Part shown: piece by piece, positions 8,171 to 15,757 of the stretch
Numbering within the stretch: position 1 is the stretch's first letter
Layout: the number at the start of each line of letters is the position of its first letter
DNA from: JBATTK01 sp049670505
GTDB taxonomy: Bacteria; Bacteroidota; Bacteroidia; Flavobacteriales; Flavobacteriaceae
Length of the DNA stretch: 64,000 nucleotides
Reading direction: 5' to 3'
Assembly (NCBI GenBank): GCA_049670505.1
Contig: JBATTK010000110.1
Coordinates: 1 to 64,000, forward strand
Notes under the pieces: model-generated
Seen by the model: only the letters and a program-made list of their open reading frames with translations
What the model was told of the DNA's origin: nothing
The model's database searches: none
Translations under genes and position numbers: made by a program

Positions 8171-10123
8171 TTAGTTTCCCACCAATTCCTCAACTCCTCT
8201 TTTCCCCAATATTTCCTCTAGGCCTTCTTTCTCGACCACTTCTTTTTTTAGGAGAAACTTTGCCAGTTTTTCCAGTTCGCCCTTATGAGCCATTAACAAG
8301 TTTTTAGTTCGTTCATAAGCCTTGTTCACCAGATTCTGAACTTCATGATCTATCAGTTTGGCCATCTCTTCACTATAGGGTTTGCCCAACAAGCGTTCAT
8401 TTTGTCCTGTGGAATCGTAAAAACTGATTGGGCCTATTTTTTCGTCCAATCCGTAGTAAGATACCATGTTGTAGGCTTGCTTGGTTACTTTTTCAAGATC
8501 GTCCAATGCTCCTGAGGAAACCTCGTTGAATATAATTTCCTCGGCCGCGCGTCCGCCTAAAGAAGCACAGATTTGGTCAATAAACTGCGATTTGGTTACA
8601 ATCTGGCGTTCTTCGGGCAGATACCAGGCGGAACCCAATGATTTTCCCCTAGGGATAATGGATATTTTCACGAGGGAATCAACATGTTTAAGATGCCAAC
8701 TGGCCACTGCATGCCCCGCTTCATGATAAGCAACAATTTCCTTTTCTTTAGGCGAGATGATCTTGCTTTTACGCTCCAAACCTCCGATAACACGGTCACG
8801 TGCCTCCATGAAGTCTTCCTGCTCCACTTCTTTCTTTTTCTTGCGTGCGGCGATAAGGGCGGCCTCGTTGCAGATATTTGCGATATCGGCCCCTGAAAAT
8901 CCCGGACTTAGCTTGGCCAATACTGTAACATCCACATTTTTTGAGAGTTTCAAGGGGCGTAGGTGTACCTTAAAAATTTCCATGCGTTCTTCTTTGGTAG
9001 GCAGCTCCAAATAGATATGACGATCGAACCTGCCGGGCCGTAAAAGGGCCTTGTCCAACACATCGGGACGATTGGTCGCAGCTAATACGATGACCCCGGT
9101 ATTGGGGCCAAAACCGTCCAGTTCGGTCAGTAATTGGTTCAGTGTACTTTCCCGCTCGTCATTGGCCTGAAACGCATTGATCTTGCCACGGGAACGTCCC
9201 ACGGCATCAATTTCATCGATAAAAATAATACTGGGCGATTTTTCCTTGGCCCGTTTAAAGAGGTCCCGCACCCGTGATGCTCCCACCCCCACGAACATTT
9301 CTACAAATTCGGATCCGGACATTGAGAAAAAGGATACTTGTGCTTCGCCCGCTACTGCTTTGGCCATTAAGGTTTTTCCTGTTCCCGGTGGGCCTACAAG
9401 CATTACACCCTTTGGGATCTTGGCCCCTAGTTTGGTATATTCCTGCGGGTTTTTCAGAAAGTCCACTACTTCCATGACCTCGGTCTTAGCCTCTTTGAGT
9501 CCTGCAATATCATCAAAGGTAACAGTGCTCTTGGTACCTTTTTCGGTTAATTTTGCCGTAGATTTTCCAAAGTTGAACAACGGATTTCCACCTGTACCGC
9601 CTCTACCCATCCTTCGAAGTACGAACAGCCAGAATAGAATAATGATTCCCAAGGGCAGAAGCCAAGAAAGAATACCGATCCAACTGGTACGGGCCTGGTA
9701 CTGCACATCAATTTTTTCTTCAGGGAGAAAATCCAGCTGTGCCCTTTGGAGCTTGTCCTCAAAGGTTTCTACCGATCCAATATTTATGCGATACTGTGGC
9801 CCTTCCGCAGCACCGAATAATTTTTCGGTAACCTCTTTGTATTTGGAGTCTTGAAGACGGTCTTTTTTGATATAGATTTCCGCAACTTCTTTATTTATTA
9901 CTACAATCCTTTCAACATCGTGCTGTGATAGCATAGTACTTTCGAATGTTGACCAGCTGATTTCTTTCGTGCTGGACGTAGGATTGGAAATAATGGAAAA
10001 CAATAACATAAAAGCAAGAAGAAAAATATAAAACCAACTGAAGCCATACCCTCCGCGAGGCAGTTTCGGTTTATTGGTTTCCGGGGAATCGGTATTTTTA
10101 TTTGTATCCGGCTGCTTTTTCAT
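8171..10123 (-). CDS. ftsH: ATP-dependent zinc metalloprotease FtsH
   Basis: 650 residues. Two membrane segments (about 27-46 and 148-169) enclose a short periplasmic domain. AAA module: Walker A GPPGTGKT (244-251), Walker B IIFIDEID (299-306), second region of homology ATNRPDVLDKALLRPGRFDR. Protease domain with zinc motif HEAGH near residue 450. FtsH degrades membrane and short-lived cytosolic proteins. Its promoter belongs to the TGAYNNNNRTCA regulon: palindrome at 10206-10217 and a perfect -7 box TAATTTTG at 10182-10175. It may therefore be a stress-inducible FtsH paralogue rather than the housekeeping copy, though the rest of the genome is not visible. Confidence 0.97.
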   Translation of the reverse strand: MKKQPDTNKNTDSPETNKPKLPRGGYGFSWFYIFLLAFMLLFSIISNPTSSTKEISWSTFESTMLSQHDVERIVVINKEVAEIYIKKDRLQDSKYKEVTEKLFGAAEGPQYRINIGSVETFEDKLQRAQLDFLPEEKIDVQYQARTSWIGILSWLLPLGIIILFWLFVLRRMGRGGTGGNPLFNFGKSTAKLTEKGTKSTVTFDDIAGLKEAKTEVMEVVDFLKNPQEYTKLGAKIPKGVMLVGPPGTGKTLMAKAVAGEAQVSFFSMSGSEFVEMFVGVGASRVRDLFKRAKEKSPSIIFIDEIDAVGRSRGKINAFQANDERESTLNQLLTELDGFGPNTGVIVLAATNRPDVLDKALLRPGRFDRHIYLELPTKEERMEIFKVHLRPLKLSKNVDVTVLAKLSPGFSGADIANICNEAALIAARKKKKEVEQEDFMEARDRVIGGLERKSKIISPKEKEIVAYHEAGHAVASWHLKHVDSLVKISIIPRGKSLGSAWYLPEERQIVTKSQFIDQICASLGGRAAEEIIFNEVSSGALDDLEKVTKQAYNMVSYYGLDEKIGPISFYDSTGQNERLLGKPYSEEMAKLIDHEVQNLVNKAYERTKNLLMAHKGELEKLAKFLLKKEVVEKEGLEEILGKRGVEELVGN

Positions 10124-10174
10124 TTTTTAGACTGAGTGGGTTAATGGGGCAATGATATATAGAATAGAACACTT

Positions 10175-10247
10175 CAAAATTATTTTATACATATCGGGTA
10201 TAAAATGATCCAGGTCATTTCCTTCGTCTGCCCCATCCATTACTTTG
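10175..10247. promoter_or_regulatory. Divergent Crp/Fnr-type regulon promoter (ftsH and lipoprotein)
   Basis: Palindrome TGATCCAGGTCA at 10206-10217. Leftward -7 box TAATTTTG at 10182-10175, exactly 35 bases from the palindrome start; rightward box TTACTTTG at 10240-10247 (34 bases). One site thus appears to serve both divergent genes. Confidence 0.75.
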
Positions 10248-10265
10248 TGGCTCAAATAAAAAGCA

Positions 10266-10664
10266 ATGGAGCATAGAAATCTATTCCTCTTCCTAGCCCT
10301 AATCTATATGATGATTTTTTTAGCGTTGGCGAGCTGTAGTCCTGTGGTGGTTTCTTCCGGACCCCATAATCCGCCACCACCCTGGTTTTACCCCAACCGA
10401 TTGGAAGTAGTCCGTTACGTTTATTTTCCGGAATACAGCTTCTATTATGATTTATCGACCCGCACCTATCTGTATTTGGACGGTGGAGTTTGGTTGCGAA
10501 GAAATGTCCTTCCACCACGTTACCGACATGTCAATTTAAGACGAAGTAGATATGAACGGATAAGAAATTACCATGATGACAATATAAGGCGATACCATGA
10601 TGAAAACAATGCGAATCGACGCAGGAGCAATAGAACGACAGGAAGTGCCAGAAGGAGTAATTGA
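10266..10664 (+). CDS. Arg/Tyr-rich small lipoprotein
   Basis: 132 residues with a signal sequence and lipobox LASC near residue 24, so it is likely anchored in the outer or inner membrane. The mature part is unusual: a proline run, an aromatic middle (VRYVYFPEYSFYYDLSTRTYLYLDGG), and a C-terminal tail very rich in Arg, His and Asn. The predicted transcription start (~10253) is only 13 bases upstream of the ATG. Function unknown; divergent from ftsH and sharing its regulon site, so a cell-envelope stress role is inferred. Confidence 0.8.
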   Translation: MEHRNLFLFLALIYMMIFLALASCSPVVVSSGPHNPPPPWFYPNRLEVVRYVYFPEYSFYYDLSTRTYLYLDGGVWLRRNVLPPRYRHVNLRRSRYERIRNYHDDNIRRYHDENNANRRRSNRTTGSARRSN

Positions 10665-10677
10665 TATGAAAACGAAA

Positions 10678-10872
10678 AAATAATCATATAATTTTTAAAC
10701 CAGATAAAATAAAAAATGTTGTTGTCATCTTTTTGATTTTACCGGTTACCGGATGTAGGGGGCAAGAAAAAGAAAAACTCGAAACATGACGTCAAGAAAA
10801 GAAAGAAACAACCGAAATGTGTTTTTAAGGAAGTACTATGCTGGATCGATAGAGTCGGAAGAAAAAGATTAA
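10678..10872 (+). pseudogene. Possible degenerate small ORFs between two regulon genes
   Basis: Around 10715-10786 one frame reads as a lipoprotein-like signal (VVVIFLILPVTGC) but has no usable start codon and stops at the TGA at 10787-10789. An overlapping ATG at 10786 opens a 28-residue frame ending at 10872 (MTSRKERNNRNVFLRKYY start). Either these are decayed remnants or a real micro-ORF. Evidence is weak. Confidence 0.3.
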
Positions 10873-10902
10873 CGTATGATCTGCGTTTTTTTAAGTGGCT
10901 AA

Positions 10903-10945
10903 TGATCCAGGTCATTCCCCATTATTGGGAAAGGGATCATATTCG
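10903..10945 (+). promoter_or_regulatory. Regulon promoter of the DUF2267 gene
   Basis: TGATCCAGGTCA at 10903-10914, identical to the ftsH site. A weaker -7 box CATATTCG lies at 10938-10945, at the standard 35-base spacing. The predicted transcription start (~10951) excludes the upstream in-frame ATG at 10902, which lies across the palindrome, and supports the ATG at 10968. Confidence 0.7.
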
Positions 10946-10967
10946 TACATCACTAAAAATAAAAGTT

Positions 10968-11420
10968 ATGGCATTTAATTTTAATCAATATGCGACCGAG
11001 GGAAATACATTTCTAAAAAAATATGCCAAGCATTTGGGTCTGGGCAAAGATACCGAAAAGGCAGGCAGGATATTAACCTCCGTATTGTACGCTTTACGGG
11101 AAATTATTCCCATGGAGGAATCCTTGCAGTTTATTGCGCAACTGCCCATGTTTCTAAAGGCAGCCTATGTAAATGGTTGGACGATCAAGAAAAAGAAACC
11201 AAAAATAAAGCGTATGGAAGAGTTCATAGCATTGGTGAAGGAATTTGATGGTGCCGCGGCCATTAACGATTATGGTTATGAAGACGACTTGGCCGAAAAA
11301 TATATTAATCTGACCTTTATCTATTTGAGAAAATATGTTTCGTTAGGTGAGATGGAGGACATTAGGGATGTACTTCCCAAGGACTTAAAAAGTATGGTCT
11401 ATTCAAATCTGATGTTCTGA
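10968..11420 (+). CDS. DUF2267 family protein
   Basis: 150 residues from the ATG at 10968. The pattern NQYATEGNTFLKKYAKHLGL, then ERAGRILTSVLYALRE-like and QLPMFLKAAYVNGW, matches DUF2267, a small helical cytosolic family often encoded beside stress-protein genes in bacteria; its biochemical role is unknown. No signal or membrane segment. It has its own regulon promoter and is followed by another regulon promoter, so it is probably monocistronic. Confidence 0.82.
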   Translation: MAFNFNQYATEGNTFLKKYAKHLGLGKDTEKAGRILTSVLYALREIIPMEESLQFIAQLPMFLKAAYVNGWTIKKKKPKIKRMEEFIALVKEFDGAAAINDYGYEDDLAEKYINLTFIYLRKYVSLGEMEDIRDVLPKDLKSMVYSNLMF

Positions 11421-11514
11421 AAATTGGCAATCCGAAGACAGTACCCCGGAGTGATATCAGCACCGACCCGAATCACTTCAGTACCAATATATCGCCGCTT
11501 TTTCCAAGCATTAC

Positions 11515-11557
11515 TGACCGAGATCATTTCAAAAAAAATACATTCCTAATACCTTTA
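11515..11557 (+). promoter_or_regulatory. Regulon promoter of the WG-repeat/SDR unit
   Basis: TGACCGAGATCA at 11515-11526 with -7 box TACCTTTA at 11550-11557, exactly 35 bases from palindrome start to box. Predicted transcription start ~11563, 16 bases before the ATG. Confidence 0.72.
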
Positions 11558-11578
11558 CAGTAACCAAAATCCAAGGAT

Positions 11579-12235
11579 ATGAAACGATTATGTGTAGTCT
11601 TTGCCGTATTGCTGTTATTGCCCTATCCGGGCATTTCGCAAACCATGAAAGAAATCAACAAACCAACAATTTCAGCACTTGATGAGGTTGCACCCTTCAG
11701 TGAAGGCTTAGCAGCGGTCAGAAAGGGAAATCAGTGGGGATTTATCGACAAGACGGGGAAACTGGTCATCGATTTTAGGAACGATGTGGTCTGGAACAAA
11801 AATGCCGATACTACCCGAACCGATGTTAAAGGAATCCGTTATCCCCAATTTAAGAACGGGCTCTGCCCAATACAAGAAACTAAGGAGGATGGTATTCTTC
11901 AATACGGTTTTATGGCCGCCAACGGGCAAATTGTCATAAAACCGGAATACTTGAACATTACGGAGTTTGAAGATGGCAAGGCCGTAGGAATTTATTGTAA
12001 AACAACTTTTAGGGGCAAGAACAACTTTCAACTTAACATTTATGATTACAGCTTTACGGAAGTGGTTGTAAATACCGGTGGCGAAATACTTTGGCCCATT
12101 GGGGACAGGGAAGGTATTTTGATGACCAAACGGCGTTATGAGATACCTGAGCTACGGGCAATTTTGATTTCTAAGAACCTTCTTGCCGTAAGAGGCAAGG
12201 ATAGCCATTGGCAAATACGTAAGATAAATCTATAA
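11579..12235 (+). CDS. Secreted WG-repeat protein
   Basis: 218 residues with an N-terminal signal peptide (cleavage near GISQ, residue 21). WG/KWGFI-type repeats are visible: LAAVRKGNQWGFIDKTGKLVIDF near 41-63 and GFMAANGQIVIKPEYLNI-type near 105-123. WG repeats build beta-propeller-like surfaces; the function is unknown. The stop is 8 bases before the SDR start, so the two genes share a promoter. Confidence 0.82.
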   Translation: MKRLCVVFAVLLLLPYPGISQTMKEINKPTISALDEVAPFSEGLAAVRKGNQWGFIDKTGKLVIDFRNDVVWNKNADTTRTDVKGIRYPQFKNGLCPIQETKEDGILQYGFMAANGQIVIKPEYLNITEFEDGKAVGIYCKTTFRGKNNFQLNIYDYSFTEVVVNTGGEILWPIGDREGILMTKRRYEIPELRAILISKNLLAVRGKDSHWQIRKINL

Positions 12236-12243
12236 AGAAAGCA

Positions 12244-13005
12244 ATGAACAGATTAAAGGATAAGGTGGCCGTGATTACGGGAGGTGCCGCAGGGATAGGA
12301 AAGGAAACTGCAAAACTTTTCCTTTGGGAAGGGGCCAAGGTACTATTGGTAGATGTGGGCGAAGAAGCCTTGAAAAATACCATAAAGGAATTGGATCATG
12401 AACATGTTTCACATGTCGTGGCCGATGTATCCAAACCTATGGATGTAAAAAACTATGTGCAAAAGGCCCTGGATACTTTTGGTAAAATTGATGTCTTTTT
12501 TAACAATGCAGGTATAGAGGGAACCTCAAAACCTATAACGGAATACCCTGATGAGGTATTCAATAAGGTCATTGATGTTAATCTGAAAGGGGTCTGGTAC
12601 GGATGCAAGTATGTAATCCCAAAAATGACTAAGGACGGTAGTGTCATTATATCTTCATCGGTTGCCGGCTTAAAAGGATTTCAAGGTCTAGGGGCCTATG
12701 TGGCCAGTAAACATGGAGTAATAGGTATTATGCGAACCGCCGCTTTGGAGTTCGCCAACAGGAACATCCGTGTGAATACCATACATCCCGGTCCGGTTCA
12801 TACCAAAATGATGCGCAGGATAGAGGCTGATATTTCCCCGGACGATGTCCAAGAAGCCCAAAAAGGATTCGAGGCCATCGTTCCGCTAGGACGCTATGCC
12901 GAAGTAGGGGAAATCGCCGATCTTATAGTTTTCCTCGCCTCTGAAGAAAGTAGTTACATTACCGGAAGCACGCTTGTCATTGATGGGGGGTTACTAGTGG
13001 GGTGA
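12244..13005 (+). CDS. Short-chain dehydrogenase/reductase (SDR)
   Basis: 253 residues, classical SDR. Cofactor motif TGGAAGIG (residues 13-20), NNAG near 86, catalytic Ser in SSSVAG and YVASK (Tyr/Lys) near 150, and PGPVHT after it. An acidic residue (VDVG) after the second strand suggests NAD rather than NADP. The substrate (sugar alcohol, hydroxy acid or similar) is not evident. Cotranscribed with the WG-repeat gene under the regulon promoter. Confidence 0.9.
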   Translation: MNRLKDKVAVITGGAAGIGKETAKLFLWEGAKVLLVDVGEEALKNTIKELDHEHVSHVVADVSKPMDVKNYVQKALDTFGKIDVFFNNAGIEGTSKPITEYPDEVFNKVIDVNLKGVWYGCKYVIPKMTKDGSVIISSSVAGLKGFQGLGAYVASKHGVIGIMRTAALEFANRNIRVNTIHPGPVHTKMMRRIEADISPDDVQEAQKGFEAIVPLGRYAEVGEIADLIVFLASEESSYITGSTLVIDGGLLVG

Positions 13006-13138
13006 TAATTCCGTGCTCATGAAGACAAGACACTTGCTTCTATTTTTGGACATTCCGGATAACCAAGTGTAGATCACATACATCAACCGGGGGTATCTAA
13101 TTAGAACATAAAACGCCCAAGGGTTACTTTGTAGTACA

Positions 13139-13176
13139 GAAACAGGAGGCTATAGGTCTTCTGTTTCCTTTTTGAA
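13139..13176 (+). terminator. Terminator-like hairpin 3' of the SDR gene
   Basis: Arms GAAACAG (13139-13145) and CTGTTTC (13161-13167), with partial pairing inside, followed by CTTTTTG on the plus strand. It would end the WG-repeat/SDR transcript about 135-170 bases after the stop. Confidence 0.6.
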
Positions 13177-13377
13177 GTATTCGATTTACTCTATACTTTA
13201 ACCTATCCTTACTAGATTTATTGCTAAGAATACTATAAGGCATTGTTGCTTAGAAGCCTTTATCGTTCCATACTATTCCCTTCCTATTCGTTGCGTTTGA
13301 CCAACCCACATTCCCATTTATTTAGATAGGAAGATATCATTGTTGGTTACACGCTCATTATTATTGACCTTAAAAAG

Positions 13378-13408
13378 AAAAAACAGGAAGCCGAAACTTC
13401 CTGTTTTT
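13378..13408. terminator. Bidirectional intrinsic terminator
   Basis: Stem AAAAACAGGAAG (13379-13390) / CTTCCTGTTTTT (13397-13408) with six-base loop CCGAAA. On the minus strand it runs into a long T-rich tail toward 13365, so it can stop transcripts leaving the small RNA region leftward, and it also stops plus-strand read-through. Confidence 0.8.
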
Positions 13409-13449
13409 CCACAAAGAAATGAGATTCATCAATACCTTCTATCAATTTT

Positions 13450-13479
13450 TTAATCCATTTTAGCGATAAAATGGATTAA
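13450..13479. repeat. Perfect 13-bp inverted repeat
   Basis: Arms TTAATCCATTTTA and TAAAATGGATTAA with a GCGA loop. No T-run follows on either strand in the correct orientation for a terminator, so an RNA stem or an operator is more likely. It lies between the proposed small RNA and the bidirectional terminator. Confidence 0.6.
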
Positions 13480-13573
13480 TCGATCAATTTGGGTACTAAT
13501 GGCATCCTTTTCTCCACTATAATTATAATCGCCACTATCTTACGATAATACCGATCAATGCTTTGCAGCTCTT

Positions 13574-13789
13574 AAAAGAAACCGGAACACCGAAGTGTCC
13601 CGGTCCCAGGAAGAAGTTATTCCACCCGATTTCCGCTTACACTGACCCTTACTTGAATTTATTACTAAACCCGTTCAGAATTCAAATGGTGTAAAAGGGT
13701 ATCTTAACCTCTCCCGTATCATGGATTTTTAAACGTCGCGACCTAAAAACCCAATTTTTTTCAAAGAACTACTATATCACGATTAATTA
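13574..13789 (-). ncRNA. Candidate regulon-controlled small RNA, copy A
   Basis: No plausible gene occupies this stretch. The minus strand, from a predicted start at ~13789, matches copy B at 52683-52891: GCATAATTAATC (13792-13781), TTCTTTGAAA (13767-13758), TGGGTTTTTAGGTCGC (13753-13738) and GTTAAGATACC (13708-13698) are identical. GGGTTTTTA (13752-13744) pairs with TAAAAATCC (13731-13723) around a GGTCGCGAC loop. The RNA ends in a ten-position stem with a UUCG tetraloop (13604-13581; one mismatched pair) and TTTCTTTT. Its promoter carries TGACCTAGGTCA at 13826-13837, overlapping the TAG stop of the pfkB gene. The next gene leftward is convergent, so a leader or riboswitch role is excluded. 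Family not recognised. Confidence 0.75.
13581..13604 (-). terminator. UUCG-capped terminator of small RNA copy A
   Basis: On the minus strand ACCGGGACAC-TTCG-GTGTTCCGGT followed by TTCTTTT. One mismatch within the ten-position stem; C(UUCG)G is an unusually stable tetraloop. Confidence 0.78.
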
Positions 13790-13794
13790 TGCTG

Positions 13795-13837
13795 CTAAAA
13801 TACGGTGTCTTTTGGACGTGCAAAATGACCTAGGTCA
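13795..13837 (-). promoter_or_regulatory. Regulon promoter of small RNA copy A
   Basis: Perfect palindrome TGACCTAGGTCA (13826-13837) and -7 box TATTTTAG at 13802-13795, 35 bases after the palindrome start read leftward. The palindrome contains the TAG stop codon of the pfkB gene. Confidence 0.75.
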
Positions 13838-14810
13838 ATCCGGGGATTTTTTTTGTTTTTTTAACAATATTGCTTTTAATCCATTCGTACAGCTTGTCTG
13901 CATCCTGCTTATTGCAGAGCTGTGTGCCCGGATATAGCGTAGCCGCTGTACCACAGGCCACCCCATATTTTACTGCTTCACTTAACGATTTACCCTGTAT
14001 TAGGCGAAACATCATACCCGCGACCATACTGTCCCCGGCACCAATAGTACTTTTTTGATGTACGGTAGGGGCGGGGATATGCTCCATGATATCCTTTGTT
14101 GCCCATAAAGCTCCTCTTGGACCTAGCGAAACTACAAGTGCTTCACATCTATGCTCCTTTAAAAAACGTTTGGCCAAAAATTCCAGTTGCGTTGCCGAGA
14201 TAGATGCTACACCCAAAATTGTACTCAATTCCCCCAAATTGGGTTTCATGAGGTAAATATTGGCCATCATGCTGGGCAACAATGCATCGCCGGAAGTATC
14301 CAGAACAAGTTTTGCCCCTACTTTGTCCACTATTCGAGAGACTTTAACATAAAAGTCGGCGGGTACTTTTGGGGGCAGTTTTCCACTGGCCACCAAGAAA
14401 TTGTCTTTTTGCAATTGTTCTTCCAAGAGTTTTAACACTTGTTCCCATTCTTCTTCTTTTACTTCGGGGCCTGGTACCCCAAAGCGATATTGCAGATTGG
14501 TATTGGTGTCGGTCACGGAAAGATTTTCACGTGTCCGCCCTCCAATCCGAATTACGTTCTGTTCAATGTTTTCATTGGATACCAATTGTTGTAAATGAGT
14601 GCCTGTAGGCCCGCCTGCTAAAAATATACACAGCGATTCTTGACCTAATCTTTTAAGGGCGCGGGATACGTTGATACCCCCACCACCTGCATAAAAGGTG
14701 GGCGAGATGCACCTTAATTTTTTATGGGGCACTATACCTGCCACCGAAGTGTTTTTGTCCACTACGGGGTTCATGGTGAGGGTTATGATCTTGTTCATTT
14801 CAATGCTCAT
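13830..14810 (-). CDS. PfkB-family sugar kinase (1-phosphofructokinase/Pfk2-like)
   Basis: 326 residues. PfkB signatures: YAGGGGINVSRALKRLG near residue 38 and the C-terminal STIGAGDSMVAGM with the catalytic Asp near residue 257. Similarity in the N-terminus (ITLTMNPVVDKN) is to 6-phosphofructokinase 2 and 1-phosphofructokinase, which phosphorylate fructose phosphates. The ATG overlaps the OmpA stop as ATGA, so translation is coupled and the gene shares the OmpA regulon promoter. With PEP synthase next door it suggests control of glycolytic flux under stress. Exact substrate unresolved. Confidence 0.88.
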   Translation of the reverse strand: MSIEMNKIITLTMNPVVDKNTSVAGIVPHKKLRCISPTFYAGGGGINVSRALKRLGQESLCIFLAGGPTGTHLQQLVSNENIEQNVIRIGGRTRENLSVTDTNTNLQYRFGVPGPEVKEEEWEQVLKLLEEQLQKDNFLVASGKLPPKVPADFYVKVSRIVDKVGAKLVLDTSGDALLPSMMANIYLMKPNLGELSTILGVASISATQLEFLAKRFLKEHRCEALVVSLGPRGALWATKDIMEHIPAPTVHQKSTIGAGDSMVAGMMFRLIQGKSLSEAVKYGVACGTAATLYPGTQLCNKQDADKLYEWIKSNIVKKTKKIPGLT

Positions 14811-15670
14811 CTATTTTCTTGAATACTAGCGGTAGGCGGTTCCAACAGTTCAAAAAATTGATCTAGCTTGGGCAAGATTACGATTTCCGTTCTACGGTTT
14901 TTGGACCTGCCCATTACCGTTTCATTGGTGGTTTTTGGCAAATATTCCGACCGCCCGCCCGCTGTCATTCGTGAAGGCTGTACCCCAAATTTGTTTTGCA
15001 TCAGCCTTACTATGGAAGTTGCCCTTTTTACGCTCAGGTCCCAATTATCTACCATACACTCGTTGGCAATGGGTACGTTATCCGTATGGCCCTCTACTAG
15101 AATATCCAATTCTTTATGGTCGTTTACGATTTTCGCAATCTTACCGATGACTTCTTCGGCACGGCTACTGATCTGATAACTTCCTGAACGGAACAACATC
15201 TTATCGGAAATGGAGACATAGACCACACCTTTCTTTACCTCAATATTAATGTCCTCATCGTCAAAATTGTCCAAAGAACGTTTTAGGTTCATCACCAACA
15301 CTAAATTGATGGAGTCCTTTCGCTGTATAGAGGTCGTTAGGTCTTTGATGTATTTGTTCTGTTCGTTTAAGGCTTCCAAGGATTTTTTGATGCTTTCCGC
15401 GCCTGATTTACTTAGTACGGAAAGATCTGATAAGCGCGCCAACAGATCGGTATTGGTACTTTTAAAGTAGTCCATTTGCTGTTCCAACGATTTTGACCGA
15501 TTTCTTTCATTCGCCAAATTGTTTTCCATTACAGCAACCTCACTTTGGCTGTCGCGTAAGTTGTTTTCACATAATTCTGCCCTATCCTCCAAGGCAATAT
15601 ATTTTTTCTGGCTTATGCAAGAGGTCAATACCAACACCCCCAATATGGCTATGAGTTTTAATGTATTCAT
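14807..15670 (-). CDS. OmpA-family lipoprotein
   Basis: 287 residues from the Met at 15670. An upstream Met at 15697 is rejected because the predicted transcription start lies at ~15699. Lipobox LTSC near residue 17, a long coiled coil (about 35-115), then an OmpA-like peptidoglycan-binding domain (VEGHTDNVPI, WDLSVKRATSIVRLM, GRSKNRRTEIVILP). It would link the outer membrane to peptidoglycan. First gene of a two-gene unit with the PfkB kinase, an odd pairing of envelope and glycolysis functions. Confidence 0.88.
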   Translation of the reverse strand: MNTLKLIAILGVLVLTSCISQKKYIALEDRAELCENNLRDSQSEVAVMENNLANERNRSKSLEQQMDYFKSTNTDLLARLSDLSVLSKSGAESIKKSLEALNEQNKYIKDLTTSIQRKDSINLVLVMNLKRSLDNFDDEDINIEVKKGVVYVSISDKMLFRSGSYQISSRAEEVIGKIAKIVNDHKELDILVEGHTDNVPIANECMVDNWDLSVKRATSIVRLMQNKFGVQPSRMTAGGRSEYLPKTTNETVMGRSKNRRTEIVILPKLDQFFELLEPPTASIQENR

Positions 15671-15704
15671 TGTTTTGAATTTTAATTTGCTATGCATTTA
15701 TGTG

Positions 15705-15747
15705 CAAAGGACGCTTAGGTGGTAGTTTTATACAATGATCTGCATCA
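15705..15747 (-). promoter_or_regulatory. Regulon promoter of the ompA-like/pfkB unit
   Basis: TGATCTGCATCA at 15736-15747; leftward -7 box GTCCTTTG at 15712-15705, 35-base spacing. It is flanked by AA/TT as in most sites (AATGA...TCATT). Confidence 0.7.
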
Positions 15748-15757
15748 TTCCCTAAAT

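Noticed and set aside
7878..8193. Short frames on both strands between the amidohydrolase and ftsH
   Set aside because: They overlap one another, and neither shows a motif, signal or promoter.
9177..9854. 225-residue plus-strand open frame inside ftsH
   Set aside because: Antisense shadow of ftsH with low-complexity, serine-rich translation and no family features.
13450..13479. Perfect stem considered as an intrinsic terminator
   Set aside because: Neither strand has a T-run after the stem; the A/T tract is on the wrong side. Listed as a structural repeat.
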